A DNA stretch of 47,973 nucleotides from Amycolatopsis thailandensis (GCF_002234405.1 NZ_NMQT01000161.1:1-47973); one strand, 5' to 3'. Shown: positions 32,439-42,181, counted from the first letter of the stretch. The notes: generated by a model from the letters alone, not told the origin. Numbers and translations: made by a program.

Positions 32439-32858
32439 GTGACGGCATCCGGGCAGCAGAGCTCGTTCGGCTGGCTCATCACGGATTTCGCGCGCCGGGT
32501 TCCCGGCGCGGCGCACGCCGTGCTGGTCTCCGCGGACGGGCTTCTCCTCGCGCCGTCGGACGGGCTGCCGCAGGAGCGCGCCGAACAGCTGTCCGCGGTC
32601 GCCTCCGGGCTGATCAGCCTCACCGCCGGCGCGGCGCGCTGCTTCGACGCGGGCGGGGTCAACCAGACCGTCGTCGAGATGGAACGCGGGTACCTCTTCC
32701 TCATGTCGGTCGCCGACGGCTCCTCGCTCGCCGTCCTGGCGGCGCCGACCTGCGACATCGGCACCGTGGCCTACGAGATGACCCTGCTCGTCGAGCGGGT
32801 CGGGCAGCAGATCACCCCCGAGCTGCGGGCGCAGCTGCAGGGCGGCGTACGTGGGTAA
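32439..32858 (+). CDS. Second roadblock/LC7 protein (CvnB paralogue)
   Basis: A 139-residue roadblock/LC7 protein nearly collinear with the CvnB at 30057 (FGWLITDFARRVPGAAHAVLVSADGLLLA, EMTLLVERVGQQITPELRAQLQ) but without the Gly/Pro-rich lead. GAGGAGGGA precedes GTG 32439 by 3 bases. It heads a two-gene unit with the DUF742 paralogue, without its own kinase or GTPase. It may exchange with CvnB in the complex with CvnD. Confidence 0.9.
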   Translation: MTASGQQSSFGWLITDFARRVPGAAHAVLVSADGLLLAPSDGLPQERAEQLSAVASGLISLTAGAARCFDAGGVNQTVVEMERGYLFLMSVADGSSLAVLAAPTCDIGTVAYEMTLLVERVGQQITPELRAQLQGGVRG

Positions 32859-32864
32859 CCGCCG

Positions 32865-33467
32865 ATGAAGATCACCGGATTCACCGAACCGGAACCCTCC
32901 GGCTGGGACTCCCTCTATCAGGGCACCGAACGCGAGTCTTTCGATTCACCGAGCCGGTTCGAGCTGAGCTCGATCAGCACGGTCATGCCGCGGCGCCCGG
33001 CCAAGCCGCCGGAGCCGGTCCCGACGCCTCCTCCGCCCCCGTCGGCGCTTTCGTCGATGCCTTCGCCGATCCGGCAGTCGCCGCCGCCTCGCTCCAGGGC
33101 GGAACCCGCTTCGGTCTACCTGCCCACTTCGGGCTCCCGGGTGCGGCCCTACACGCGCACCGGCGGGCGCACCCGCACCGCGCACGACCTGGCGCTGGAG
33201 GCGCTGGTGTCGACCAGCGAGGACGGCCGCCGGTATCGCGGCGTGCGGACTCCCGAGCACCGGCAGATCTGCGACCTGTGCCTGGACACCCGGTCGATCG
33301 CGGAGATCGCCGCGCACCTGCGGCTGCCGCTGGGCGTCGTGAAGGTGCTCGTCGGCGACATGGCGGACGCGGGCCTGGTGCTGATTCACCAGACGGAGCT
33401 GATCCTCGGCGACTCCTCCTCGCGCGCCTTCATGGAGCGCGTGCTTCAAGGCCTTCGCGACCTTTAG
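32865..33467 (+). CDS. Second DUF742 protein (CvnC paralogue)
   Basis: A 200-residue protein. Residues 40-85 are Pro-rich and disordered, followed by the DUF742 domain (VRPYTRTGGRTRTAHDLALEALVST, HRQICDLCLDTRSIAEIAAHLRLPLGVVKVLVGD). The domain is very similar to that of CvnC at 30559, while the N-terminal parts differ in sequence and length. It starts 6 bases after the preceding roadblock gene. Confidence 0.9.
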   Translation: MKITGFTEPEPSGWDSLYQGTERESFDSPSRFELSSISTVMPRRPAKPPEPVPTPPPPPSALSSMPSPIRQSPPPRSRAEPASVYLPTSGSRVRPYTRTGGRTRTAHDLALEALVSTSEDGRRYRGVRTPEHRQICDLCLDTRSIAEIAAHLRLPLGVVKVLVGDMADAGLVLIHQTELILGDSSSRAFMERVLQGLRDL

Positions 33468-33563
33468 GACTTTCTCGGAAGTTCCGGTGTGTCCACTTTG
33501 CCCGGTCCGGTAGGGTTCGGCTACTTCGCCGTCGAGCGAAGAACACCTGACTGGGGAGTCATT

Positions 33564-33914
33564 GTGAAGAAAATCGGAGCGGTCACCCTTGTGGCCGGAA
33601 CCGTCCTGGCCGCCTCGCTCGCGGGAGCCGGCGTGGCCAGCGCAGAGGAGAAGAGGGGCACCAAGTGCCTCACGCCCACCAAGGAATGCAAGCTCGCGTC
33701 GGGCTTCTTCCCCGGTGGGCAGATCCACGTCGACATCGACGCGATCGGGCAGAACTACTACTTCACCTGGACGCTGGGCAACTGCAAGGGCGGTGCCTAC
33801 GTCGCGGACCCGCCGAGGTCCTTCACCTGCACCCTGCCCGCCAGCTTCTACACGCTGACTGGGCGGAACGAGCCGTTCACCGTTCAGTGGGAGATGGGTC
33901 TGCGCTGGGGCTGA
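33564..33914 (+). CDS. Small secreted protein
   Basis: A 116-residue exported protein. The signal peptide spans about 1-28 (KKIGAVTLVAGTVLAASLAGAGVASA). The mature part has four Cys (TKCLTP, KECKL, GNCKGG, FTCTL) that could form two disulphides, and a Gly/aromatic pattern of a small beta-rich protein. I do not recognise the family. GGGGAG lies 6 bases upstream of GTG 33564. It stands alone after the cvn genes and has a terminator at 33926-33965. Confidence 0.75.
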   Translation: MKKIGAVTLVAGTVLAASLAGAGVASAEEKRGTKCLTPTKECKLASGFFPGGQIHVDIDAIGQNYYFTWTLGNCKGGAYVADPPRSFTCTLPASFYTLTGRNEPFTVQWEMGLRWG

Positions 33915-33925
33915 TGTCGTTCTCG

Positions 33926-33965
33926 CCGGGCCGCGGTACTCGCTTTCGTGAGTGCCGCGGCCCGG
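33926..33965 (+). terminator. Terminator of small secreted protein gene
   Basis: CCGGGCCGCGG (33926-33936) and complement (33955-33965) are perfect, and the stem extends by five more pairs with one wobble to an 8-base loop. It begins 11 bases after the stop. Confidence 0.8.
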
Positions 33966-34043
33966 TGCTTTCCGGCGCTTTGCGGCTACGTCAGGGACCG
34001 TACCGAAAGTATTCGATTGCATGTCGTGACATAAAATCACGCT

Positions 34044-34637
34044 ATGTCATCAAATGACCGGCTGGTGATCCGCGCGTTCGGTGACGAGTCCTTCAAGGAA
34101 TCCGATGTCGACGGGTTCTATGTGCTGGCAGCCGCGGTCTTCGACCGAGCCGTGCATGACGAGGTCCGTCTGGTCATGTCGGAGCTTCGAGGCAAGCGGC
34201 GTATCCCGAAACTTCACTGGAACGAGATGGATCCGGCGGAACAGGAGGCCGCTGTCAAGACGCTCGCCGGACTCGACGGCTTTCACCTCGTCGCGATCGG
34301 TTCCCCGGTACCCCGGCGACGGCAGGAACGTGCCCGGGCCCGCTGTCTCCGGCGGTTGGTTCTCGAACTCTCCGCGTTCGACGTCGAGATGCTCGTGCTC
34401 GAGTCACGGACAGCCACGTTGAACGCTCGGGACGTCGAAACGGTCAAAGGTGCCCGGTTCGACCTTCCGAAGGGCACCGCTTTCCGGGTAGCCCACGAGC
34501 CGGGCAAAGACGAACCACTGCTTTGGGCGGCGGACATCGTCGCCGGTGCGATCAAGGCAGGGAAGGACGGGCGCCTCGGCTATCGTCGGTTGATCGAGGA
34601 TCTCGTGTGCGAGATAGCCGTCGAGACGGACTGCTAG
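34044..34637 (+). CDS. DUF3800-like protein
   Basis: A 197-residue soluble protein. FGDESFKES (12-20) followed by a YVLAAAVF strand, and a C-terminal LLWAADIVAGAIKAG block, fit the DUF3800 family, an RNase H-like fold with Asp and Glu near the start and an Asp near the end. DUF3800 proteins are of unknown function; many lie near defence or mobile genes, but no such genes are here. The sequence just upstream (33990-34043) is AT-richer than its surroundings. A terminator-like hairpin follows at 34649-34688. Confidence 0.7.
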   Translation: MSSNDRLVIRAFGDESFKESDVDGFYVLAAAVFDRAVHDEVRLVMSELRGKRRIPKLHWNEMDPAEQEAAVKTLAGLDGFHLVAIGSPVPRRRQERARARCLRRLVLELSAFDVEMLVLESRTATLNARDVETVKGARFDLPKGTAFRVAHEPGKDEPLLWAADIVAGAIKAGKDGRLGYRRLIEDLVCEIAVETDC

Positions 34638-34648
34638 CGGACATGCGT

Positions 34649-34688
34649 AAGGCCAGGGTCCCGGTCTGCCCCGGGTGCACCTGGCCTT
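34649..34688. terminator. Hairpin between convergent genes
   Basis: AAGGCCAGG (34649-34657) pairs with CCTGGCCTT (34680-34688), and CCCGG with CCGGG inside. It lies between the DUF3800-like gene (+) and the helicase-associated gene (-). Confidence 0.65.
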
Positions 34689-34768
34689 GCGACTCGCCTG
34701 ACGTCCGCGACGTCACGCTCCGAACACAGTCTAGACCAGTCGTCGCGGCAAAGCACGCCACCGCCAGG

Positions 34769-37012
34769 TCAGTCTTCGACGAGGGCGGCCGAGGTGATCC
34801 GGTGCAGCGGGTACCGCTCGTTGTCGGTCCCTTCCAGGACCCCGCCACCGACCCGCATCGGCCGCACCACCCGCTGACTCGCCGTCCCGCGTGAGTCGAC
34901 GAACCCGATCCACACCTCCCGGCGCTCCATGGTCGCTTGCGACAGCAACGCCAGCGTCGCGGACGTGTCCCCGGCGCCGCCTCCTTGCGGCGCCCGCACG
35001 GTCTCGCCGCGACGACGCGCCGAAGCGGCGTCACCGGCTCGGACGTGCGCGACGATTTTGCCGACCTGGTCGTCCGTCAGCCCGGCAGGCTCCCCAGGGG
35101 CCCGACGCGCGGCACGCGCCTTCGCGGGCAGACGACGGCCGGACGGCCTGATGTCCATGACGCGTCCGTCGGGTCCCTCGGCGGCCGGGGCGAACCCGGC
35201 GGCGCGAAGGGCGTCGAGGACTTCGGCGAGCGGGTACGCGCTGATGAGCACTGTCGGCGCGATCATGCGCAAGCCGTACTCGGTCGCGACGGGGCTCCCC
35301 ATGACCTCCGCGAGCAGCGACGCGTCATCGCAGCGCAAGAACGACTCGGCGGCCCCGCCGCGCAGCCGCCCGTGCCGCCGGGCGACGTCGTCGATCAGGT
35401 AGCTCAGCGACTGCGGCACCGGCGTCGCCGACTTCGCCGTGAACAGCTGGTGCAGTTCACCCGCGGTCCGCCCGGTGTCGAGCGCGCGCCGCACGGACGT
35501 CTCGGTGATCCGGTAGACGGTCGCGTGCCCGGCCGATTCGATGTCGGCGACGGCGGTCATCTCGGCCGCGAGCTCGGCTTCCAGCGGTCCCGGCGCGACC
35601 ACGGTCAGGTCGGCCTGGACCAGGACGTGGTCCACCGGACGCGGCAGCGCGTCGAGCATCGCCTCGATCGCTCCTGGCCGGTCCTCGGCCAGCAGCGCCC
35701 TCGTCGCCGTGGTGAGCCCGCCGAGCCCGATCAGGCCGAGCGCGGACGCCTCGGCCATCGTCCAGCGCACGGTCTCGTCCCGCAGCCGCCCGCCCCGCCG
35801 CGGCGCGCGCCAGGCGAGCGCGGCGACCAGCTCGTCGATGCTCTTCACCCCGGCGCCTTCGGGCAGCGCGGCCAAGGCGAGCAGGATCCGCCGCCGCGAG
35901 GTGGGTGCCAGCGGACGGCGCAGATCCTCCGAAAGCGGCGCGATCGGCTTGTCCTTCGCGTCGCGTCCGCCGGCGAGACCGGGCAGCCGGGGAAGTTCGA
36001 GCCAGGCCTGCGCGACCGTCATCCAGCGTTGCGCCGTCGGCGACGCGAGCCACGAATCCGTGAGCGTCGTCGGCACCCATTCCGGCGTGGTCGCCTCGCT
36101 GTCGGCCACCAGCCCGGCGCCGACCGCGAGCTCCGCCAGCAGGGTCACCCGCGTCTCGTCGACGTCGAGATCCTTGGCGAGCTTCTTCAGTTCGCGGACC
36201 CCGAGCCCGCCGGACTTCAGCACCGGCGGCGGCGTTTCCGACCACGAGCGGAGCATGGTTTCGGTCTGGCGCAAGAACTCCATCACCTCGCCGGCCGCCG
36301 TCGTGTCCACTGTGGACTGCTGATGCGGATGCACGGGGAGTTCCGGTTCGCGCAGCGACGCGGGTTCGAACACCGTCCCGCCGCGCAGGGCGATCCCGAT
36401 CTCACGCGGCAGTTCGACGGTCTGATCGTCCCGGCGCAGCAACAGTCCCCGGGCGAGCAGCCGCTGGACGGGGTTCTGCGCCCGCTCCAGCGGGACGTCG
36501 GCCGACGCGTCGCGGGTGCGGCCGATCGGCGGCCCGGCGGCGAGCGTCGTCAGCAGGGCGCGTTCGTCCTCGCCGACGTCGGCGAGCGCGGCCTGGATGT
36601 CCGTTCCGGCGAGCGAGGGCGAAGACGATCCCAGACCGGCGGGGAAGGGGCCGAGCGCGTCGCGGGCCGACGGCGGGACGCGCAGCGCGTCGTCGTCACC
36701 CCAGACCAGCGCCCGCGTGCGCAACAGCGTCAGCGCCGCGCCGATCCCGGCGCCCGCGAGCCGGGATACCTCGGCCGCGGGGACCGGATCGGTGTCCGCT
36801 CCGGCGAGCAGCAGGGCGTCGAGCACGGCGAGGGTGAAGGTGTCGAGGTCTTCGCAGGCGCGCGCGACGGAACCCGGCGTGCCTGCACGGGTGGCGAGCA
36901 CGATGGTGTCGGACGGAGGTGGCGTGGACAGGTCTCGACGCGCGCGCAGCAGTGCCGCGAGGGCGTCGTCGGACTCCTGGCGCAGCCAGTCCGCCAGGGA
37001 GGGCGCGGGCAT
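34769..37012 (-). CDS. XPB/Ssl2-like helicase-associated domain protein
   Basis: A 747-residue protein similar to the M. tuberculosis Rv0862c type. It has a helicase-associated (XPB/Ssl2-like N-terminal) domain in the C-terminal half (about 480-620: PVDHVLVQADLTVVAPGPLE, SYLIDDVARRHGRLRGGAAESFLRCDD). The N-terminal half is alpha-helical with winged-helix-like repeats. No Walker motifs are present, so it is not itself a helicase. It probably works with the XPB helicase at 12078, to which its gene is adjacent in mycobacteria. ATG 37012 is the only near start and lacks a binding site; TATCCT 8 bases upstream suggests a leaderless transcript. Confidence 0.87.
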   Translation of the reverse strand: MPAPSLADWLRQESDDALAALLRARRDLSTPPPSDTIVLATRAGTPGSVARACEDLDTFTLAVLDALLLAGADTDPVPAAEVSRLAGAGIGAALTLLRTRALVWGDDDALRVPPSARDALGPFPAGLGSSSPSLAGTDIQAALADVGEDERALLTTLAAGPPIGRTRDASADVPLERAQNPVQRLLARGLLLRRDDQTVELPREIGIALRGGTVFEPASLREPELPVHPHQQSTVDTTAAGEVMEFLRQTETMLRSWSETPPPVLKSGGLGVRELKKLAKDLDVDETRVTLLAELAVGAGLVADSEATTPEWVPTTLTDSWLASPTAQRWMTVAQAWLELPRLPGLAGGRDAKDKPIAPLSEDLRRPLAPTSRRRILLALAALPEGAGVKSIDELVAALAWRAPRRGGRLRDETVRWTMAEASALGLIGLGGLTTATRALLAEDRPGAIEAMLDALPRPVDHVLVQADLTVVAPGPLEAELAAEMTAVADIESAGHATVYRITETSVRRALDTGRTAGELHQLFTAKSATPVPQSLSYLIDDVARRHGRLRGGAAESFLRCDDASLLAEVMGSPVATEYGLRMIAPTVLISAYPLAEVLDALRAAGFAPAAEGPDGRVMDIRPSGRRLPAKARAARRAPGEPAGLTDDQVGKIVAHVRAGDAASARRRGETVRAPQGGGAGDTSATLALLSQATMERREVWIGFVDSRGTASQRVVRPMRVGGGVLEGTDNERYPLHRITSAALVED

Positions 37013-37105
37013 AGAGGACCAGGATACCGGGCGGGTGGAGGCCCGGCAGCCACGTTCGGGCAGACTGTCCCTTGAGAACGGCTTGACCATGCTCGGGAGG
37101 ACGTT

Positions 37106-37288
37106 GTGGCGAAGGGCGAGAACAAGAAGCGCGCGGGGATCGACCCGACGTGGCCCGGTGAGGACGGGGAGCACCCGGTCACCGAGCTCGCATCGGATCG
37201 GCAGGGCGCCCTGTCCCCGTTCGGCGACGTGACCTTCCCGCTCGAAGCGGTGCCCTACGTGCACCCCGAAACCGAGATCAACCGGTAA
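37106..37288 (+). CDS. Small conserved protein, Rv0863-like
   Basis: A 60-residue protein rich in charged residues (KGENKKRAGIDPTWPGEDGEHPVT) and ending VPYVHPETEINR. Its function is unknown. It lies where M. tuberculosis has Rv0863, divergent from the helicase-associated gene. GGGAGG lies 6 bases before GTG 37106. Confidence 0.7.
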   Translation: MAKGENKKRAGIDPTWPGEDGEHPVTELASDRQGALSPFGDVTFPLEAVPYVHPETEINR

Positions 37289-37387
37289 AGCTACTGGTCA
37301 GTTACCCCCTGCGAGGGTTCGTGGCGGTCGTCACGGGAGTAGGTTTTCGATCGACCTATTCGAGCGTTCCTCAGCGGGGGTAGTGCC

Positions 37388-38779
<1,392 letters not shown>

Positions 38780-38790
38780 GGCGCGATACC

Positions 38791-38806
38791 AAAGGTCCCT
38801 TGCTCC
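38791..38806 (-). repeat. Short dispersed repeat AAAGGTCCCTTGCTCC, copy 1
   Basis: A 16-base exact match to the reverse complement of 44551-44566, both in gene-free positions. The word AAGGTCC is shared with the palindrome at 20658-20710. Confidence 0.5.
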
Positions 38807-38928
38807 ATTCGGCGGCATCGTCATCACTGAGGCCGACCCCGGGGGCCGACTCCAGGGTGACGACTCCGCACGTGCCCCGCTCCTAGTCTCGATTTCGACC
38901 AAGAAGTCGATCATGACGGGGGTTGGGG

Positions 38929-40467
38929 ATGAATCGCTCTGTCCTGAGCAAAATCGGGACACTGACGGCCGCGGTGGTCACCACGGCGGTACTCGTACCG
39001 GCCTCGGCGTCCGCCGCGGCCGGTGCGCTGGACTGGGAAGCCTGTCCGGACGCGCCCACACTGCAGTGCACCACCTTGAAGGTCCCGCTCGACTACCGGA
39101 ACCCGGGCGGGCCGACCATCGACATCGCCGTTTCGAAGCTCGCCAGTACCAAGCCGGCGAAGCGGCGCGGCGTCATGCTGACGAATCCGGGCGGCCCCGG
39201 TGGCCCGGGGCTGACCATGCCGGAATCCCTGCGCGCCGCGGGTATGCCGGCGAGTGTGCTCGACGCGTACGACATCATCGGGTTCGACCCGCGGGGGATC
39301 GGGCACAGCACGCCGGTCACCTGCGATCTCAAGCCCGAGCAGCTGGTCAGCAACGTCCCGCCGTACGCGCGTGACGCGGCGGCGGTGGCGGAGCGGGCGA
39401 CGCAAGTGGCCGGTGTCGCGAAGCAGTGCGGTGAGTCGAAGACCGCGGGGATCCTGCCGTACATCACCACGGCCAACACCGCCCGCGACATGGACCGGAT
39501 CCGGGAAGCCCTGGGCGAGAAGAAGCTCTCGTATTACGGCGTCTCGTACGGCAGCTATCTCGGCGCCGTGTACTCGACGCTGTTCCCGCAGCGGACCGAC
39601 CGCATCGTGCTCGACAGCGTGGTCGGCCCGGGCGGGCTCGACCCGTCGACTTCTCGCCGGCTCGCGGAGGGTTTCCAAGACCGCTTCCCGGACTTCGCGA
39701 AGTGGGCGGCGGCACGGCACGCCAGCTACGGGCTCGGCAGTACCCCGCGGCAGGTGACGGCGAAGTTCTACGAACTCGCCGCCAAGCTCGACGGCCGCGC
39801 GGTCCCCGGCGTGGACGGCGCGGCGTTCCGGATGGGCACGTTCGGCGCGCTGTATTCGACCAGGTCCTTCCCCACGCTGGCGCAGCAGTGGCAGGCGCTC
39901 GACGGCGAAGGCGTGCTGAAGCAGTCCGCTCAGGCCGCGCAGATCGACATGGGCAACGTGCTGTCCGGCCAGCTGCACGTGGTCTGCAACGACGCGAACT
40001 GGCCCGAGAACGTCGGGACGTATCAGCGCAACGTCGAGAAGGACCGGGTCAAGTACCCGATGTTCGGCGCCGCCGGGGCCAACATCTGGGCGTGCGCGTA
40101 CTGGCCGTCCGAGTCGATCGAGCCTGCCGTGCGGATCGGCGACCGTGGCCCGTCGAACATCCTGGTGGTGCAGAACCTGCGTGACCCCGCCACTCCGCTC
40201 AGCGGGGCCAAGGAGACACGGCGCGCGCTGGGTGACCGCGCGCGGATGGTGTCGGTCGACGACGGCGGGCACGGGGTCTGGCTGAGCTCGGAGAACGCTT
40301 GCGGCAACAACGCCGTCAACCGGTTCCTCGTGGACGGCAAGCGTCCCGCGCACGACACGGCCTGCGCCGCGGACAACGGCGGGTACTTCGGCTCGATGTC
40401 GCCGGAGCGGCGCCAGGAACGCGAGAAGGCGCTCGACGAGGTTCGCTCGAAGCAGCGCATGTTCTGA
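38929..40467 (+). CDS. Secreted alpha/beta hydrolase, tripeptidyl-aminopeptidase-like
   Basis: A 512-residue exported hydrolase of the Streptomyces tripeptidyl aminopeptidase/SlpD-E group. The signal peptide covers about 1-31. The oxyanion-hole loop is NPGGPGGPG (86-94), the nucleophile elbow GVSYGS (Ser206), the acid near RDPATPLSGA and the His in GGHGVW. The C-terminal TAP-like domain contains Cys pairs. It removes tripeptides or short peptides outside the cell. ATG 38929 is preferred over TTG 38923, with GGGG just upstream. It is an insertion relative to the mycobacterial gene order. Confidence 0.9.
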   Translation: MNRSVLSKIGTLTAAVVTTAVLVPASASAAAGALDWEACPDAPTLQCTTLKVPLDYRNPGGPTIDIAVSKLASTKPAKRRGVMLTNPGGPGGPGLTMPESLRAAGMPASVLDAYDIIGFDPRGIGHSTPVTCDLKPEQLVSNVPPYARDAAAVAERATQVAGVAKQCGESKTAGILPYITTANTARDMDRIREALGEKKLSYYGVSYGSYLGAVYSTLFPQRTDRIVLDSVVGPGGLDPSTSRRLAEGFQDRFPDFAKWAAARHASYGLGSTPRQVTAKFYELAAKLDGRAVPGVDGAAFRMGTFGALYSTRSFPTLAQQWQALDGEGVLKQSAQAAQIDMGNVLSGQLHVVCNDANWPENVGTYQRNVEKDRVKYPMFGAAGANIWACAYWPSESIEPAVRIGDRGPSNILVVQNLRDPATPLSGAKETRRALGDRARMVSVDDGGHGVWLSSENACGNNAVNRFLVDGKRPAHDTACAADNGGYFGSMSPERRQEREKALDEVRSKQRMF

Positions 40468-40484
40468 GGACTAGCCTGCTTGGC

Positions 40485-40955
40485 GTGAGTGAACTCAGCC
40501 ACGTCGACCATACGGGCGCCGCCCGTATGGTCGACGTTTCCGGCAAGACGCCCACCGCCCGCACCGCGCTGGCGGGCGGCACCGTGCACACCACGGCCGA
40601 GGTGCTCGGCCTGCTGGCGACGGACGGGCTACCCAAGGGCGACGCCCTCGCGACCGCCCGGATCGCGGGCATCATGGGCGCGAAGAAGGTGCCCGAGCTG
40701 ATCCCGCTCTGCCATCAGATCGCGCTGTCCGGGGTGAAGGTCGAGTTCGCTCTCGACGAGACCGCCGTGCACATCACCGCGACCGCGAAGACGAACGACC
40801 GCACCGGCGTCGAGATGGAGGCGCTGACCGCCGTCGCCGTCGCCGGGCTGACCCTGCACGACATGATCAAGGCCGTCGATCCCGCCGCGACCCTCGACGA
40901 CGTCCGCCTGATCCGCAAGGACGGCGGCAAGACCGGGACCTGGGAGCGGCCGTGA
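40485..40955 (+). CDS. moaC: Cyclic pyranopterin monophosphate synthase
   Basis: A 156-residue MoaC. It converts the MoaA product to cyclic pyranopterin monophosphate in molybdenum cofactor synthesis. Signatures are ARMVDVSGK (about 12-20), the IMGAKKVPELIPLCHQ block (about 64-79) and TNDRTGVEMEAL (with the catalytic Asp/His region). The GTG at 40485 has only a weak binding site. The stop overlaps the start of mog (GTGA). Codons 6-18 contain a perfect 18-base-arm palindrome (40502-40538). Confidence 0.95.
   Translation: MSELSHVDHTGAARMVDVSGKTPTARTALAGGTVHTTAEVLGLLATDGLPKGDALATARIAGIMGAKKVPELIPLCHQIALSGVKVEFALDETAVHITATAKTNDRTGVEMEALTAVAVAGLTLHDMIKAVDPAATLDDVRLIRKDGGKTGTWERP
40502..40538. promoter_or_regulatory. 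Perfect palindrome inside the start of moaC
   Basis: The arms ACGTCGACCATACGGGCG (40502-40519) and complement (40521-40538) flank one base. It lies 17 bases after the GTG, in coding sequence. Codon choice creates symmetry around HVDH...MVDV. It would form a very stable mRNA hairpin just inside the gene. Confidence 0.7.
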
Positions 40956-41443
40956 ACCGGGTCGCGAGGGTGATCGTGGCGTCGAACCGCGCCGCGAAGG
41001 GTGTCTACGAGGACACGACCGGCCCGGTCATCACGGCGTGGCTCGCCGAGCGCGGCTGGGACGTGCCGGAACCCGTGGTCGTCGAGGACGGCGAACCGGT
41101 CGGCGAGGCCTTGCGGGACGCCGTCGCGGCCCGGGTCCAGGTGATCGTGACCACCGGCGGCACCGGCATCTCGCCGACGGACCGCACCCCGGACGTCACG
41201 CGCGCAGTCCTCGACTACGAACTCCCCGGCGTCGCGGACGCGATCCGGGCCGCCGGACTGCCCAAGGTGCCCACGGCCGTGCTCTCGCGCGGGGTCGCCG
41301 GCGTCGCCGGACGGACCCTGGTGGTGAACCTGCCCGGCTCACGCGGTGGCGTGAAGGACGGCCTGGGCGTACTGGACGGGATCCTCGACCATGCCGTCGA
41401 CCAGCTGGCGGGCGGCGACCACCCACGGGAGGCACAGCAGTGA
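40952..41443 (+). CDS. mog: Molybdopterin adenylyltransferase
   Basis: A 163-residue MogA/MoaB-type protein. It adenylylates molybdopterin. The signature TTGGTGISPTDRTPD (about 67-81) and the LPGSRGGVKDG block (about 128-138) are intact. GTG 40952 overlaps the TGA of moaC by 4 bases, and its own TGA overlaps the start of moaE (GTGA), indicating translational coupling in moaC-mog-moaE. Confidence 0.95.
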   Translation: MNRVARVIVASNRAAKGVYEDTTGPVITAWLAERGWDVPEPVVVEDGEPVGEALRDAVAARVQVIVTTGGTGISPTDRTPDVTRAVLDYELPGVADAIRAAGLPKVPTAVLSRGVAGVAGRTLVVNLPGSRGGVKDGLGVLDGILDHAVDQLAGGDHPREAQQ

Positions 41444-41868
41444 GCGTTCGGGTCGCACGGACCGCGGTGGTCGACGAGCCGCTTTCGGTCGAGGAACACG
41501 CCCGGCTGGTGGACGACGCGGCCGCGGGCGCCGTCGTCACCTTTGGCGGGGTCGTGCGGGACCACGACGGCGGGCGGTCGGTGGAACGGCTCGCCTACGA
41601 AGGTCACCCCAGCGCTTCGGAGGTGCTCGCGGAGGTCGTCGCGGATCTCTCCGGAAAGTGGACCGGGGTACGGGCGGTCGCCGTGAGTCACCGGTTGGGC
41701 GCGCTGGCGATCGGGGACGTCGCGCTGGCGTGCGCCGTGGCGGCCGAGCACCGTGGCCAGGCCTTCGCCGCCTGCTCGGAGCTGGTCGACGAGGTCAAGG
41801 CGCGGCTGCCGGTGTGGAAGCACCAGCACTTCACCGATGGCAGCGACGAGTGGGTCAATTCGCCGTAG
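41440..41868 (+). CDS. moaE: Molybdopterin synthase catalytic subunit
   Basis: A 142-residue MoaE, the large subunit of molybdopterin synthase, which receives sulfur from the MoaD C-terminus. GAVVTFGGVVRDHDGG (about 29-44) and LAYEGHPSAS (about 52-61) precede the catalytic VPVWKHQ-like LPVWKHQHF near 124. GGGAGG lies 9 bases before GTG 41440. It is the last gene of the moaC-mog-moaE unit; the partner MoaD is at 44605 on the other strand. Confidence 0.95.
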   Translation: MSVRVARTAVVDEPLSVEEHARLVDDAAAGAVVTFGGVVRDHDGGRSVERLAYEGHPSASEVLAEVVADLSGKWTGVRAVAVSHRLGALAIGDVALACAVAAEHRGQAFAACSELVDEVKARLPVWKHQHFTDGSDEWVNSP

Positions 41869-41889
41869 CGAGGGGTGGAGCGCTTCGGT

Positions 41890-41912
41890 GGTCGTGAGTG
41901 GCGATTCGGGTT
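41890..41912 (+). repeat. Dispersed 23-base element, left boundary copy
   Basis: Contains GTCGTGAGTGGCGATTCGGG, identical to 11957-11979 and inverted relative to 42365-42387. Confidence 0.85.
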
Positions 41913-41983
41913 AGAGCGGACCGGTGTTTACCTACCTGCGCCTGACTGGGCGAGGGTGGTGGTTTCGCGTCTGCCGGGCGCGA

Positions 41984-42026
41984 CGGTGAAGGAATTGGGA
42001 CGTTGAACGTCCCAATTCCTTCACCG
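41984..42026. repeat. Palindrome, GGGACGTTGAACGTCCC family, copy 1
   Basis: Perfect 21-base arms (41984-42004 and 42006-42026) with one central base. The arm begins CGGTGAAGGAATTGGGACG. Confidence 0.9.
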
Positions 42027-42051
42027 TGGGGTCGCCCCGGCTTCGGACCTT

Positions 42052-42100
42052 GATCAACGGAGGATCTGGGACACTCAACGTCCCCGATCTTCCGTTGATC
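42052..42100. repeat. Palindrome, GGGACGTTGAACGTCCC family, copy 2
   Basis: The 21-base arms (42052-42072 and 42080-42100) have two mismatches; the arm begins GATCAACGGAGGATC. Confidence 0.8.
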
Positions 42101-42138
42101 GAGGTCGTGCCAGGAGCGACCGGTGGCAGACGAGGTGA

Positions 42139-42181
42139 CGGGGGAAGATTCCGGACGTTGAGCGTCCGGAATCTTCCCCCG
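42139..42181. repeat. Palindrome, GGACGTTGAGCGTCC family, copy 3
   Basis: Perfect 19-base arms CGGGGGAAGATTCCGGACG (42139-42157) and complement (42163-42181), loop TTGAG. Confidence 0.9.

Noticed and set aside
34937..37075. 712-codon forward frame opposite the helicase-associated gene
   Set aside because: Antisense shadow without domains.
37013..37105. Divergent promoter for the helicase-associated gene and small conserved gene
   Set aside because: Only a TATCCT at the expected leaderless position was found; no -35 box is clear, so it was mentioned but not listed.
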